Positions 34,087-46,981 of a DNA stretch of 64,000 bases are shown piece after piece. The stretch is from Mucidula mucida (Eukaryota; Basidiomycota; Agaricomycetes; Agaricales; Physalacriaceae), in assembly GCA_015501055.1 (NCBI GenBank), contig JADNYV010000013.1, forward strand, positions 1 to 64,000, in the 5' to 3' direction. The notes below the pieces were generated by a model. The model was given only the letters and a program-made list of their open reading frames with translations, searched no databases and was not told where the DNA came from. The stretch's first letter is position 1, and each line of letters starts with the position of its first letter. Made by a program: the position numbers and the translations under genes.

Positions 34087-34725
34087 CTATGAGACGAGGA
34101 GCACCCACTCATCGGGACTCCGCGGGCTCTTTGGGCTGATCCCGGCAAAGCGGATCTTTGACCCGAGAAAATCAACACGCTTAATACCCTTCTTCTGCTC
34201 CGCCAGTCGATACGGCTCCGGCATCATCCCGACACGCCTGTAGAACGCGTCGCGCACGCTCGCGCGGTCCACGAGGCGGTCCGCAAACGCGCGCGCGCAC
34301 TCGCCGTCGCTCGCTGGGATGCGCAGCTGCGCGTACAGCGCGGAGAGCACGTCGTGGACGGTGACGTGCGCCGTCCCTGTGCTCGGGACGACGTGGATCT
34401 GCCATTTGGGCATGTCGATAAAGGAGATGATCAGTTTGGGGAGGGCGGGGTAGGTCGCGGGCTTGGCGAGCTCGTGCGCGGGGAAGCGGCTCCGCGGGTC
34501 GTAGAGGTTCTGGATGGGGAGCGTGAGGTTGAATGTGAAGCCGCCGCGGTGCTGGGTGGGCGCGAGCACGGGATGGGGTTTGCATGACATTGGGGGCAGG
34601 GGGATGTATGATGCCCCATACGACCCCGCGACGGGCGATAGTGACGGCAGATCGAGGTACTGCGCCGCCGGGGTGGGCGGCTGCATCGCGTAGTGGTACT
34701 GTGTGGGATAGTGTACGGCGGGCAT
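34087..34725 (-). CDS. DUF6699 domain protein
   Basis: A single exon of 212 aa starting at the ATG at 34725. The N-terminal 60 residues are Pro/Tyr-rich and low in complexity. Residues about 65-205 carry the features I associate with DUF6699: FTFNLTLPIQNLYD, ELAKPATYPALPKLIISF, then VTVHDVLSALYAQLRIPAS. DUF6699 proteins are numerous in Agaricomycetes and have no established function. The gene is markedly GC-rich in its coding part compared with both flanks. A TATATATATATA stretch lies 45-60 bases upstream of the ATG. Confidence 0.75.
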   Translation of the reverse strand: MPAVHYPTQYHYAMQPPTPAAQYLDLPSLSPVAGSYGASYIPLPPMSCKPHPVLAPTQHRGGFTFNLTLPIQNLYDPRSRFPAHELAKPATYPALPKLIISFIDMPKWQIHVVPSTGTAHVTVHDVLSALYAQLRIPASDGECARAFADRLVDRASVRDAFYRRVGMMPEPYRLAEQKKGIKRVDFLGSKIRFAGISPKSPRSPDEWVLLVS

Positions 34726-35803
34726 TGTGGTGCGTGCGGGTTCTGTGAGCTGAAAGGAACGCGAGTCATTATATATATATATACACGCGCGCGACTGATC
34801 AAGGCGATGAGAGGAAAATCCGGAAAATGCACGTCAACGTGAGTCACTGCCTCTCATCTTGCCCCATCACACAGGTTGCCAAATCCGCATTCTGCATCCC
34901 TCCGGAAGCGTAGTCCGAGCTTTTGCTTCTTCTCTTGACTCAAAAATCCACTCACGGGTGACTCGGAGGTACACTTGTCACTTGTGGACCCTTTCCTCAT
35001 ACGTTGGTAGCGCGTTGTTTCCATTCTCGACACGTCTATCCACGTACCTGCCTCTTGCTCTCGACCTTAATTTATCGACGACTTGCGCAGCCTCCGTGAT
35101 CCACGCCGAGGGCGGGCGCTAAGACGTCCGCATGTCATACCATCAGCACGCGTCCGATAGCAATCTCATACTCCATCATGTACGAAGATCGTCGCTGATC
35201 GCAGCAGTCGCGACATACTGAATGTTCGCGTCGTATCTGTCTGTGTACCACCATCCGTGTTGGAGTTCAGAGCACGCCTCCACGAGGTGGCCGCAAGATT
35301 GCTGTCGTGACCTGTGCAGGCGCTCAAACGCGATATAGATAACGCTTCCAGAAAAACACACCGCCATCGCGCCAACACTTCTGGAACGAGTATTCACCGC
35401 CTTCAACTCCACATGCTTTCATTTGTATTCATAGCCCGACAAGCTGTTAAGAAGGTCTTCCCTCGGATACAATGAATATCAGCGAGAAACAAGAAAAAGG
35501 AAACCGAGGACATCGGAAGACATCCGTGATTTACTTCACTTACAGGAAAAAGATTGTATACAAGTTTAAGGCCTCCCAGAACTTATTCTATGTGGCGATA
35601 TATATGCCGTTCATCACAGTGTCGCGTATAATGGGATTGCCTTGCCTGACAGGTCGTCACAGAGATCTGCCTCCTTCATAGACTCGGTATCATCACAAAT
35701 GCGCGAGCGACTGCACCTTCAGCATCGCAAGTCACTAGTAACCACTTTAAGATGCACAAGCACAAATACGATAAATAAGTATTATACCAATCCAAAATTT
35801 CCC
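34726..35803. other. Intergenic, no gene seen
   Basis: Holds the DUF6699 promoter and the 3' flank of the BAR-SH3 gene. A 78-codon frame at 35176-35412 (minus) begins with GTG only and has no recognisable homologue. Confidence 0.35.
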
Positions 35804-37495
35804 TTACGTATCCTGAACATAATTGCCTAACACCCAAAAAATCAGTTCTCCATCGACACATAACTCTGAAAAAGAAGGTACATACCAGGAAAAACGCCCT
35901 GCTGCCCATTCAACCTTCCCGTCCACCAATCCTCCGCACTCGCAGTACGCTCAACAATCTCTATCCTATCACCCGTATTGAAAGATAGATCCCCATCAGC
36001 CTGCGCCGCAAAGTCGTACAACGCAACCACGTATTGCACCGCAGGCTTCGGCTTGGGTTTCAATGGCGGCGGAGGTGGAGGGGCCCGTTTGGTCGCAGCA
36101 GCAGCTGCCGCGGGCGTATATGGTGGCGGAGGCGCAGCAGCTCCAGGTGGTGGCGGCGGCGGCGCCTTCTTCACAAACGAAGACGCGGAAGATGCCGTAC
36201 GCGACATCGGAAGAGAAGATTTCGATGCCGTGGAAGCTGTCGTGGCGGATCGACCCAAACCAACACCACCAGCACCACCGCCATTCGCGCGATTCTGCTG
36301 CACCAATTTTGCTGTTGGAGACTTGAGAAATACGGCGCTACACGCGGTGGCGGAGGGGACCTACAAACAGATATAATTCTCTTCGTGATATTGAGTTCTT
36401 CGATCCTGCTCCAAGCATCTGTACGCGCGTTTTCGTATTCTTCGCCAATCTGGCTTCCTGGGATACTGGAGATATCATATTTGGCTTCCTCAGCGAATCC
36501 GTTCATCTTCTCTAGGATGATATAAAAGATGTTGAGCCTTGGTCGCTGTGAGGAGGTTTGTTGGCCAGAAAGGATGGAACCGAACGTACTGCATGTAGAA
36601 GAACGAGTGGAAGAGAGGATCGATGAATTGGGTCGAGAGGGTCATGAACCGAGGGAGATCGTTCTTCAACGCGGTATTGATATAATCATACTCGTTGGTC
36701 GCCAGCTCAAAGTCTTGCTCCAGCTGGATGGCATGAGCCACAGGTACGGAAACGCGCAATATCATACCTTGAACAGATTCTTCTCATCACTCAAGGACTT
36801 TTCCTTCTTATCTCTTAGTTTCGTTAAGGAGTTGTTGAAGCGGTCATAATCCGTCAACTGTTACATGCTCAGTCACAAAATGGCGCATTTCAATTAGATA
36901 CGCACCTTGTGTTCTCGTTTGGTAATACTCTTCCTGATCATCTTCAGTATATTCTGCAGCTCCTTCGTGGGACCCATGATTCGGCTCTCAATGAGCTCCA
37001 ATTCCGGCCCGATACTAGCGCGGAGTTCGTCCATGGCGTTCTGGTACTTGTCCATGCTATTAATCGTGTGCGACGCCTCTGGATGCTTGCCCAACAGGTC
37101 GTACTCGCCCGCGATGGGATGCATGATCGCAGAAAAGTGGGTCCCGTAGCCCGCCCCGCACGTAAATAGACCTAACACCATTCAGATATCAGTCTATAGA
37201 GTAACTCTTTCCATACCATTGACAGCGTCCATAAAGGCCTTGGTGTCCTTGAGCAGCTTCTCCGATGCCTGTTCCATATTCGCAAAATGGCGCTGGTATT
37301 CATCGAATTCAGGGTCGTTGCTCTCTAATTACGCCGCGTTTAAGGCATATACCGAGTATTCTAGCGAGTAATACCGACTTTTGGACATTCCCACTTTAGC
37401 TGTCACCATAAACGGCGTTCTGCCCCGAAGTTAGTATTCAGACTGCGATCGATGTACGAGGCGCACCGTTTGACGGCCTTTGTGAAGCCCTTCAT
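35804..37495 (-). CDS. BAR-SH3 endocytosis protein (Rvs167/Hob1-like)
   Basis: Nine exons, 37467-37495, 37375-37419, 37217-37320, 36906-37171, 36768-36857, 36590-36723, 36365-36537, 35886-36311 and 35804-35826, close to 429 aa. Residues 1-280 form an N-BAR domain starting [10 protein letters not shown], with [24 protein letters not shown] and [14 protein letters not shown] Pro-rich linker (330-370) follows, then an SH3 domain (371-428) with ALYDF, DWWTG and FPGNYV. The last exon supplies only GNYVQDT; reading through its intron gives a false end. Rvs167/Hob1 proteins sense membrane curvature and act in vesicle scission with actin patches. Confidence 0.92.
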
Positions 37496-38220
37496 GGTGG
37501 AATGGTGTGCTAGGGCGGCGACGACGACGGTGAGGGGAAGAGTAGAGACCACTACGGAATTGCACCGCCAATGCCGAGATAATTCAGGTTTCCCACGGCG
37601 GTTGTTGCTGTCATTCCCGTGTAGTCATGTGAGGTACCATTGATTGCCGAGTACAACCGAACTCAAAACTGCTTGTCGAGCTATTTTTCTTCGTGGAAGA
37701 ATACTGTATTGAGAAAGAGGCTCGTAGTAGCTCTCACTGAAGGGAAGGACTGGGCACCTCGGGCGTTTCGAGGACTAATTTTGAATGGCATTGGCCGCTG
37801 CAATGAACACGCCGTGACCTGCACTTACAATACGCCTGGCCTGATGTAGGGCTTGCAATACATTATGGTAGGGATCTTGACTTATACAGCGCTATTCAAT
37901 TCAGTCAGGCGCTTCAGTGCTATAAGAGTGAGTTGAATTAACTCTTTTCATTAACAACACAATTTCGTACTCAGAAGGAGCCGACGGGAGTCCTCCTACG
38001 CTACGCGAGCCCCCAGGGGAACAGAATACGTCTCCAAGAATGGTACATAGACGGGCATTCGTCTCTACCACGCGTCATGGAGATAACTGTCGACAAGGAT
38101 CAACGCCTTAATAGTCTCCCCCTACGATACACATAGTGCAGCGAAACATAACCCAAATGTTACCCCTGCTCGTGTCAGACCAAACCCAACATCCACCAAA
38201 ACAATCGCGACACCAACCAC
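37496..38220. other. Intergenic, no gene seen
   Basis: 725 bases between two minus-strand genes, containing the promoter of the BAR-SH3 gene. No exon or RNA recognised. Confidence 0.4.
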
Positions 38221-39389
38221 CTAGTCAGAACGGTAACAAAACCGACGGTCATCCACTAGGTCAATCGCATTCGCCTCGTCCATCACCATCAACTGCTCGT
38301 CCCGCATTTTCGCAAACTGCGACACAATCTGCACGCGCTGCTGCATCCTCGGATCCGCATCCTCAGGCAAAACGTGCCTCGGCAGGTCTCCCCAGGTCGC
38401 AAACTTCGTCAACTTATACCGCTTCAAAGCCCGCTGCAGATTTCCCCATTCCCTCGAGGGATCGCATAGGATCTCTACGGTGGAAATCTCGATGAAGCCT
38501 CTCAGTGTGAGTAAAGGCATCTTGGACGCGGAGCTTCCGCCAGCTGGTGTGACTTTGGCTCCAACGAGAGAGTACATTCGAGTTTTTGACGAGGTCGGTC
38601 TGTCCTTTAAGACATGCTCAATGGAGAAGAGATCGTAGGCGTTCCTCAGAGCTCTGTCCGCCATAGTCTCTTTTGACTGACCAAAAGCAGAATTCTGGAT
38701 GAGACTGTTTTTCCCTGCGGACAGGTCAATTCAATTTCAAAGTCCCTTGACCATGACAGAGCGAAATACTCACAGACGTTCTCGTGTAACTCGTATCCTA
38801 AATCGTCCAAGAAACCAGAATATGCTTCGGGCGTCAGATATCCGGAATATGAAGGATCCAAATGGGTGAATATGGCTGAGAAAAATATCTCGCCCATTTC
38901 GGTCACCTCCATCTCAGCATCGAATAGTGGACTCCAATTCGACGAGGCCCGACGTCGAGGTCGTTTAGTTGGTGCTAATGCTGGGAGTGCTGGTGGCGAC
39001 GGGGGCGAAATTGGCTGTGGCGCCACAGAACGAGGAGGAGGAGGAGATTGGCTGATGCGCCTGGAACGAATCGACGACGTACGACGACTACTTGGAGTTG
39101 GAGGTGAGGGGGAAGGTGAAGGTGAAGGTGAAGGAGCCGACATCACTGGGATGACAGGAACAGCATAGACCAACGATAGATCGTCAGACATGACTGGCTG
39201 CACGCCCTGGCCTCCACTTATCGAGTATATCTGGGTCGGATGAGATAAGAGGTGCTCGCCGTTGGATTTACTGCCTAGTGCACACTGCGCGCAGAGGTCG
39301 TAGTTTGGACAAGTCAAGCATTGTAGCCTGGGTTTGTCGGAGGGGATGAAGAGGGTGCAGAAGTCGCATTGTGCAATGTCTGGTAGCAT
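38221..39389 (-). CDS. ZZ-type zinc finger protein with fungal C-terminal domain
   Basis: Two exons, 38774-39389 and 38221-38714 (59-nt intron), close to 369 aa. Residues 8-50 have a ZZ-like pattern: CDFC, CLTC, CAQC and two following histidines (GEHLLSHP), fitting two zinc sites. A Ser/Pro-rich low-complexity linker with basic patches follows. Then comes a conserved module beginning SGYLTPEAYSGFLDDLGYE, running across the splice into NVWKN and continuing to LLTLRGFIEISTVEILCDPS. I have seen such C-terminal modules in fungal proteins of unknown function (possibly DUF7514), but the name is uncertain. No catalytic site is evident. Confidence 0.75.
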
Positions 39390-39751
39390 GGCGGAGGATG
39401 AGCCCTGGGGTATTCAATATCTCATTTGAGCGTTTACAATAGAGAATTGCAAGCGTTCAAGTCAGCAGTTGAGTCTTCAGGAGACAAATCCGCCGAGCAT
39501 TGGGTGCTGGTGGTGCACTGTTAAAGGTCTTCCGCGTGGTTGGAAGTCGTTGATAAAGAGCATTCAACGATCAAATAACGCGGATATCCCGGGCCGGGAG
39601 AGCCGCGCATCCTCTTTCGTCAAAGGCTCTAGCAGAACAAGACATGAAAAGAGGGTTCACCACTTATAAGTTATAACTGCAGTCTGCTTGGCCACAAACT
39701 TCATGTAGATCAGACCGGGCAACAGATTGGGGTTTAAACTTGGTTATTTCG

Positions 39752-41255
39752 CTACACTATGTGTGCCGAAGGCGGGAAACTATCAAGGTGTTGATCATTC
39801 CCAATAGTCATCTCCATAACACGCGGCGATTTCGGTGAAGTAGGAGGCGGCTGACCGTCTACCACGCATCCGAGGCAGTCTACCGTTACTCCTGGAGATG
39901 TATCTGGGGTTTCCGTTTGCGTGGCTAACCAGACAGACTCCCGGCGCCTCCTCCAAAATACCCAGATGCGGAGTATGTCCTGGAAAATAATAAGCAATGA
40001 GCGCCAAATGCAATGTTCCTTTAATTACCTTCTGCGTTCCGAAAGTAATGCCAGCAACTGCTGGGACTACGATAAAAGCAAAGAGTTAAACCAAGTCGTC
40101 TTTGTTGGTTCTTGAATAGTGCATACTCGAGGCGATTACAATCCTGACCTTTGCACTCGAGCAATCGTCAGTGATGACACTGGGCAGAGCAAGTGCAAAG
40201 CCTATCCTGACAAAACCATGAGATGAGGGAAAACAACTTCTACCTCAGCAAGGCTCACCCAAGTCCTAATATCGGAAACATGCAAAATAGCCCCATGCGA
40301 AGCATCATGGACATAGAAAGAAGGTCCGTCCGAAGTCTGAGTTCGCGTAATGTGCGCCAATGTCGGTATAGCAAAACAACGACGTAAACTGGGATTGGAC
40401 AATCATAAGAAGGCGCTCTTGAACAGATGCCTCCGTACCTATAAATCCTAAGGCACCGACGAGAGCCGCCACCACGAAGATGACGCAGAGGTACCTCCTA
40501 GAATGACGTTGAGCTTTGATTGTTGGATGAAGTTGGGAAACACCTACAACGTGTCAACTTGCAGGTCGCAGTTCATGCCCGTACTAGAGCGTTGAAGAAA
40601 GTCGGGATGCCTGATACCGACCTAATAATGGATAGCTGAGACGGAGAATACGCCGATGATGACTGGGTGACGTGCCACTAGAGTCATGATTAAAGAGACC
40701 AGCACAGGAATGACAGGGAGATAGTGTAGCTGATAGAAGATTGAATGATACATCAGTGGTTTTTGTCAAGTAGCCAGCTTACGTTCTTTATACAAGGACT
40801 CTCACAGATACCGGAGGGCCGAACAAGAGCTGACACATGGAATGAAAGCTGCATGCCATGTGTGAATCACTGAGTACGCACAGGATTAGTAGATGCATAC
40901 CTGGATCAATAAGGCAAGGGTACAGTACGCCGTTCTGGAGGGAGAGTCAAACAGGCGTTCTAAGCTGCACGATTGTAACCCACAGCGACGGCGTCGTGTA
41001 CACCATGATAGCTTGGGCGAAGCAGAGCCCATGAGGAATCCCGTCCGGAGGCCCAGTCTGATGACCGAGAAGAAGGGTGTTCCCGACGGTGTAAACGATC
41101 CAGGAGCTAATGAACATGTACCACAGGCTGCAGCGGCGGATTCTGGACCTGAACAAAAGTGCTGTCGAGAATATCGCGACGAGGAGAACCAGCGCGACGA
41201 TGTTGACAGTATTGAAGATGATGACGTATCTAACGTCGGGTTGCTCGAAGATCAT
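39752..41255 (-). CDS. Divergent GPCR-like seven-transmembrane protein
   Basis: Multi-exon gene of which I can fix three parts. The first exon starts at the ATG at 41255 (MIFEQPDVRYVII) with TM1-TM3. A 38-nt exon lies at 40029-40066 (PAVAGITFGTQK) and the last exon at 39752-39979 (DILRIWVFWRRRRES ... PPSAHIV). The 38-nt exon has the same length, phase and GTQK|DI junction as exon 10 of the intact copy at 5350-6819, so it is the same family though only distantly similar in sequence. Internal exons between 40067 and 41000 are present but I could not close them. The hydrophilic tail is longer than in the other copies. Ligand and coupling unknown. Confidence 0.6.
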
Positions 41256-41632
41256 AGCCACTGGTCGGTTATTGGCGAGGAGAGAACATAGAGGGAACGA
41301 CTCTGCGGAGGGACTGGCAGTTATGTACGAACTCCGTCGCGGGGCAAAAGAAAGGCGATGATGTACGAGCTTATGTTGCAGAACACAACGATCAGTTCGC
41401 ATTGAGAAGGACAGCATCCTTTGAATGCAAACTAGAAGATAGCATCATCAAGATGCTCGGTGTTTAGTGTTCTGCGCTATGAGTAATCCCAGAAGGGAGA
41501 CCCGACCTCCACTCGACAACTCCCGTCTTATGCATGATTACCCATAGCTGTTGTGTTGCTGACGGAGTCTTCGTGAGCAGGATTGGCGTGACATGCGTGA
41601 CCACGTCAGTTAATCTTGTGCCTCCCACCACC

Positions 41633-41992
41633 ATGGCCGACCAGCTCACACCTTTCCTGCGCCAAATACTGCGCATAACGACCACAGATAACCGCATTTT
41701 TCTGGGTACATTCGCTGGGACGGATCAGCCGCTAAATCTCGTCCTCGTTAACGCAGAGGAATTCCGCATGGTCCCGGCCTACCCCAAGTCGGGCCCGGAC
41801 AGAATGCAGACAATCCACGAAGAAGCAGAGTCAGAGCTTGACAAGGCGGTACGCGTAGCGCATGAAACAGAAATGCGCTTAGAAAACGCGGATGGGCGCT
41901 TTGTCGGGCAGATTTTGGTCCCGTGGAAGATGATTGTAAAAGTTGAGGCGTCTATTGCGGGACAGTATGGTTCGGACGAGGAATATTCGTGA
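41633..41992 (+). CDS. LSM-domain protein, NatC auxiliary subunit NAA38-like
   Basis: A single exon of 119 aa with the ATG in a good context (CCACCATGG). The Sm fold is visible as LRQILRITTTDNRIFLGTFAGTD (Sm1: a turn with G-x-F) and, after a long acidic insertion, GRFVGQILVPWKMIVKVE (Sm2). The second part is very similar to NAA38/LSMD1, the small subunit of the NatC N-terminal acetyltransferase. LSM8-like assignment is less likely because the Sm2 motif lacks the usual RG. It is transcribed divergently from the seven-TM gene with a 377-base spacer. Confidence 0.75.
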   Translation: MADQLTPFLRQILRITTTDNRIFLGTFAGTDQPLNLVLVNAEEFRMVPAYPKSGPDRMQTIHEEAESELDKAVRVAHETEMRLENADGRFVGQILVPWKMIVKVEASIAGQYGSDEEYS

Positions 41993-43240
41993 AGTTGTAG
42001 GTGGAGCCTCTTTGGTGTGATAAGCGCCAACTGAACTCACGGTGTGTTTCATTGGCTATCATCGTCTATTTCGTTCTTACGCCGCTTAACAGAAATTATC
42101 ACGCCTATCTGCATTGCCGACGTTCTAAACCCTTGAAATGGTTTCACGCCATTCTTGTTGAAGTCGACTGGTCGACTTCAGAGTCAAGAGTTGGTCGGGA
42201 TTTTGATCCCTACAGCATTTCTCATCTTGATGTGTTTTTCGTTAGCTCTTCTGAACTTTCCTGTCTTCTCGGACTCCGTCGTTGTCAGGGAACGCCAAAT
42301 GACAATTAGCACCATTGTCTTTGGTGAATCGCGTTCGTGTTCTTTCTCGTGTTTCGAACCCGCTGGCCAGTGGCATTTGGTTTGATTTCCCCAATATTCC
42401 CCATGCACTGTACGACATTCTTTCTTTGACCCTCGGCGGGTAGTCAAGTCAGTGTTCAATATTTCGTACCCCATCGAACTGACATTCCAAAAGATAGAGA
42501 AACAGTACATTCATGCAGCTAACAGTAATACTTCATCAAGTAACACGGACACATATAATCCCCTGCCTATCGCACTGACTACTGTTTCATTCCGCGACTC
42601 CTTCGAATAGCTGCAAACTGGTGTCACAACGGCGATGCCAGTGTAACGGAGCAATCGTGTCAATGCCACTGATACTTGGGCGTGCTATGTCCTTGAGTTT
42701 GTGACAGGTAAACCGCTGCCTCACAATGGCGCTTGTGATTCAAGATAAGACGGCGCATTTTCAATCTGCCTCTTCATTTTGCATTGAATGGAAGTACTGT
42801 GTGAAGAGAAACCTATGGAAGACGCAATAGCACGGTCCTACATGATGTTTATACTGAATTATAGAAATTCATCCAGACGTATAATCATGATGAGAAACAT
42901 GGTTTCTCGGACATTCTCAACGGTCTTTCCGGTAGTATCATTGCTGTCGATACCTCGAAGGACGGTCGCCGTTGACAGTCCTGACAGAGTATACGCATAC
43001 CCCCGGACATCTGCTCAACAACGGACCATTGTCATTCAGTCTTGAGGATTTGCTTACGGGAAAACAACCATCCGGAGAGATTTCACTGTGGATCGAATTT
43101 CTGTCAAACGACTTACTGTAATTATTGATCCAAGTTGGTGGTTCTCAACTGTAGTCATCCTTGCTTAGGGGTGGTTAAATGGCCTTGAAATACCACGACT
43201 TCCATGAAGACGGACGTTACTCCGAGGGAGCGCCACTAAA
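41993..43240. other. Intergenic, no gene seen
   Basis: 1.25 kb between convergent genes. No conserved frame, RNA or repeat could be recognised. Confidence 0.4.
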
Positions 43241-45256
43241 TCACAAACCATACACTTTCCCCCTTGCAGGTGCTGTAACCTCCCACTTGAGCACCACGCT
43301 CACCTTCTCCTTCTCCGGCACACCCAGCACCCAACTAACTTTCCCATCCCTCCCCGGCTCCGCATCGTGATCCTTCTCCACATCCACTTCCCACTGCGCC
43401 GTCACCCCAGACGCCACCTTCACCGGGGGGTTAGGATTCAACCCCGCCGAGTTCTTGAGCTTCGAGACCGTGGATGCGGGCGGAACGACCGACAACGCGG
43501 GGGTGTCCAGCTTCACCACGATGTCGCTGTGCTCCGATATCGGGATCTGGTCAATGATCTTGACGTTGTCGACGCGCACGGTCTTTGTGTTGTGCATTGT
43601 GATGCGCTGGGTGTACACCGAGGTGGAGGATTTGTTGTAGAAGCCTGATTGCGACAGGGTGGTGGTGCGGGGATGGTATGTGACGCGGATAGATGGGTCG
43701 AGTCTACACAACTAAGTTGAATTACCATGGAGGCGTGGATAGCGAGAGAAGACATACCCAAGCGAGTAATCGAATTTCTCTTGAGGACTGACGGGAGGCA
43801 TGTTCGATTTGGATATAAAGCTGCCGTCGACGTAGATACTAGCGCTACCTGCTAACAAAGTGTACTCGGATGAGTTGGTTACTTTGGCCTAAGACCCAGA
43901 GTTAGAAACAGACTAGTGTAAACGAAGGAGGTGATACATACCTTGAGATGAACCTTGGTATCCTTACTAGGCACAGCAAGCCACGACAGCTCAGCTTGAA
44001 GATCCAACGTCGCAATCGTAAGTGTATGCAGTTCCCCATCAGAAGGCACGCTGACAAGACCGGGTATCGTGAAAGTTGCATTGACATTTCCTTGCGAGGT
44101 GACCGTAACCTCGCGATACTCCATTTGCGCGTAAGAATCCTCGATAGTCGGGTCATAGCGTGATTTTTCAAGAGACATCGTCGGGAGCGCTATTGAACCT
44201 GGAAACATGGACGCGCTCTTCCGTCTCATCCCGCCGCCGCCGCGCGCACCATATGTGGGAGGGTGAAGACTGAGAGTCCAGGGGGTGAGATGAGGAATCT
44301 CGACACCGAACGAAGGAGAAGCAGTTTCGAGAGTAAGAGGGACATCGTTCCAGTCCTAGACACTGTCAAGAGACAAAGCTCGATAAAAAGGGAAAACACA
44401 TACCTCGCCAGTGCTTTGACAAACGACCGCTTTGTAGATCATGGTCATGGGAGTCTCTTTAGCAGTCATTGACACTCTGACGTCGTACGCCGCGGCCCAG
44501 CTCGCAGATGTGACACCTAACGACTGTGTGTCACCACATATTGGGCTAAATTTTGTGAGGACAGTCGCGCACCGTATATCAAGATGAGCTCAATCGAGCC
44601 TGACACAGCAGCGTACACGCCAACGCCAACCTTCATGCGTAACTCGGCATCCTCGTCGCTCGTTCCCGCACTGAGTCGTTGACGTTCTTCGACAATCTCA
44701 GCATCGGTAGCGGCTTCGTCCTTCTGCAACTGCATAACCCTCTCGTCCAGCCTCTCAGCCACAGCCTCATAGTTATCAATCTGGTCTCCGAGCAGCTTGG
44801 CTTCGAAACGGTCCGAGTTCAAGTACGTTTGGAGGGAGCCAATAGAGAGTTCAGCACGCTTTAGAGCGCGCGTAATGCGTTCTTTTTTGTCAAGTAGTTC
44901 CTCAAGAACATCGGACGTTGTCGCGTTGACGTTGGAGGGAGGCATCAACACGGTGACATCGTGGATGGTTGCCAAACCTTTTCCTTCAACGCTGTAAAAG
45001 AGTCAGGGCATGACGCGACTTGACTTTGGGGAGCGTACCGAATAGACTCCTTCTGCAAGGTATTCGGTAAACCAAGGATATTGACCTGGTTCAAGCCCTC
45101 AACCACGTCGAACTGATACGAACGCGTGATCTCCGCTTGAGACGAGTACAAGCTGACATTCTGTATCTTGCTCTGAGTTTTGGTCTTGAGCTCCACGACG
45201 TTCGCCTGCGAGGGTGACGATTTGGGGGATTTGGGGGCAGGGGTAGTAGAAACCAT
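43241..45256 (-). CDS. DUF4139/DUF4140 protein (mucoidy inhibitor A-like)
   Basis: Six exons, 45039-45256, 44573-44991, 44404-44516, 43942-44355, 43758-43888 and 43241-43703, close to 585 aa. The N-terminal region (NVSLYSSQAEITRSY, VNILGLPNTL, VEGKGLATIHDVTV) fits DUF4140. A predicted coiled coil follows (ELLDKKERITRALKRAE ... LDERVMQLQKDEA). Then the beta-rich DUF4139 half begins ASWAAAYDVRVS and ends WEVTAPARGKVYG. The family is named after bacterial MuiA and is widespread in fungi, but its biochemical role is not known. No signal peptide or membrane segment is visible. Confidence 0.85.
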
Positions 45257-45546
45257 CGCTGTGGGCAGTCAAGAGCGGCAGCCCTTTGTATACACTTTAT
45301 ATGTACTCCTATTCCAGGCAGATGACTGATAGACACATCCAGGCTTGAACGCTGAATTCTGGAATAACACAGCTGTAGCGCGCGGTAGCAAGACACAAAA
45401 GTATGCAGAGAGAAGTGATCTCAAATCATAACCATCGGACCGAACACCCATTGAAGGAAACTTCAAGTGACTTGAAACCAACCGGATGCACATACTATAA
45501 TACACTGTAATATATCGCTACAAAGCACTCGGAAACGTTCGCACCT

Positions 45547-46710
45547 TTAGGAAAACAACCTCCCGATACCTCCACATACCGGACAACTATCTTCCAAGAA
45601 TAACAGCGACACAAGCCCCCGTCCATCACACCTCCAACACAATCTGCCACCTATTCTCGGGTCCCCGGGGCTGTATACAATTGAGTTCTGCTGGGCGTGG
45701 GGATATCCATTCACCGGCATAATCGTAGGCCCTCTTTGCCACGGAGGTTGCGGTGGTGGAGGCCTGTTTAAATGCGGCGGCGGCAGGACAGGAAGCGGAC
45801 GCTGGAGTGTATCTCTCCCCGGCGCGTTGACTTCAAAAGAACTGTATGTCAGCGCGCCGGTGAAAGACTTGGCATACTTCTGCCAGCACTTGCGGCACGG
45901 ATGGGAGGGATCGTTTTGTTTGTATCCAATGTTATGGCCTGCAAGCGGGGATTAATCTAGTCTTTCCCAGAAGATAAGACTCTAAGGCGTACATTTGTAA
46001 CATTCGTATCCCGCTGGATACACAAGAAGTCGGCCAGCATTTAACAGAGGATGACCTGGAACGGGTCGAGGCGTGGGACGACCATCGTTATGCTCTACAG
46101 GGGAGCTGGTCCCAGACACAGGCGGCGCTCCTGGTGGTGGCGCATACCCGCCTGCGGGTCGAGCTGGAAGTGGAGGGGGTACACCAGTGTTCTGTGGTAC
46201 TACAAGATGGGAGCCAGTAGCTTGTGGACGGAGCCCAGGATATCCAGAATACCCCGTTTGCGGCGCGTTATAGCGATTGTAGCTGCTGCTGCTGCTGCTA
46301 CCCGCGTTGTTGATCTGGTCCACGATGTGGTCTGTGATCTGCCGCAATATTGATGGCGGTCGGTCGCCAGTGTAACTCGGTTGCACCGTGCTCCAGCCAG
46401 TAGGCTGCGGATGGAGAAGCTGGGGTTGCTGCTGCGGAGGTGGTGGTCGCGGAGGAGGTGCTTGAAATGGTCTCCTTGGCCCGTATTCTACTGTAGACTC
46501 TCCTTGGTAGACATTAGGTCCGGGAGTATAGGCAGGCGGTAGTTCTTCAGATAATCCAACGGGATCTGGCTCGGTTGGAGTGGTGGATGGAGAGTTACTG
46601 GACGGAGCTGGCTGGGGTGCTGCAGGCGGCGTCGTAGAAAGCGATGTCGATGCCGTCGATGTCGTTTGTTGTGGCTTTAGAGGATCTCGGAAGGGATTGT
46701 GGGATGACAT
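45547..46710 (-). CDS. HUA1: HUA1-like protein with CxxC zinc motifs
   Basis: Two exons, 45993-46710 and 45547-45938 (54-nt intron), close to 369 aa. The first 230 residues are Pro/Ser/Gln-rich with PPPY- and PPAY-type motifs, suited to WW-domain binding. The C-terminal part has the HUA1 signature GYECYKC (spliced across the intron) GHNIGYKQNDPSHPCRKCW, then KSFTGALTYS. A second zinc pair reads CWRCDGRG ... CPVCGGIG, like a DnaJ-type zinc finger. Yeast Hua1 is a small cytosolic protein linked to ubiquitin-ligase and actin-patch partners. Function in basidiomycetes is untested. Confidence 0.85.
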
Positions 46711-46981
46711 TGACAACGTAGAGGAAAGAAAACAAGGCGTTCGCTGCGAGAGCGCGTCATAAACCTTCGTGAGCACCGCCACCGGTAAATGCATCCGGTC
46801 ATGGTCGAGCCTCCGACGCATATCCGACGCGGTCAGCCTCAGCAATGAGTAATAGAAATTGATGTCACGCCGTTCCCAAAGTCGGCGGTATATTATAATT
46901 GAAAGTATGCGGTGTTAGGGCACTGTTTGCGCCCATGAAGGTCGCTTGACGCTTACTCCCAAAATCAGGAGCTTGGCATTA

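Noticed and set aside
35176..35412. 78-aa minus-strand frame
   Set aside because: Starts at GTG only; no splice model or homologue recognised.
35842..35885. C-terminal extension of the SH3 domain by read-through (ends in VSMEN)
   Set aside because: A 59-nt intron with GTATGT and CTGAT signals joins FPG to NYVQDT and restores the SH3 end FPGNYV.
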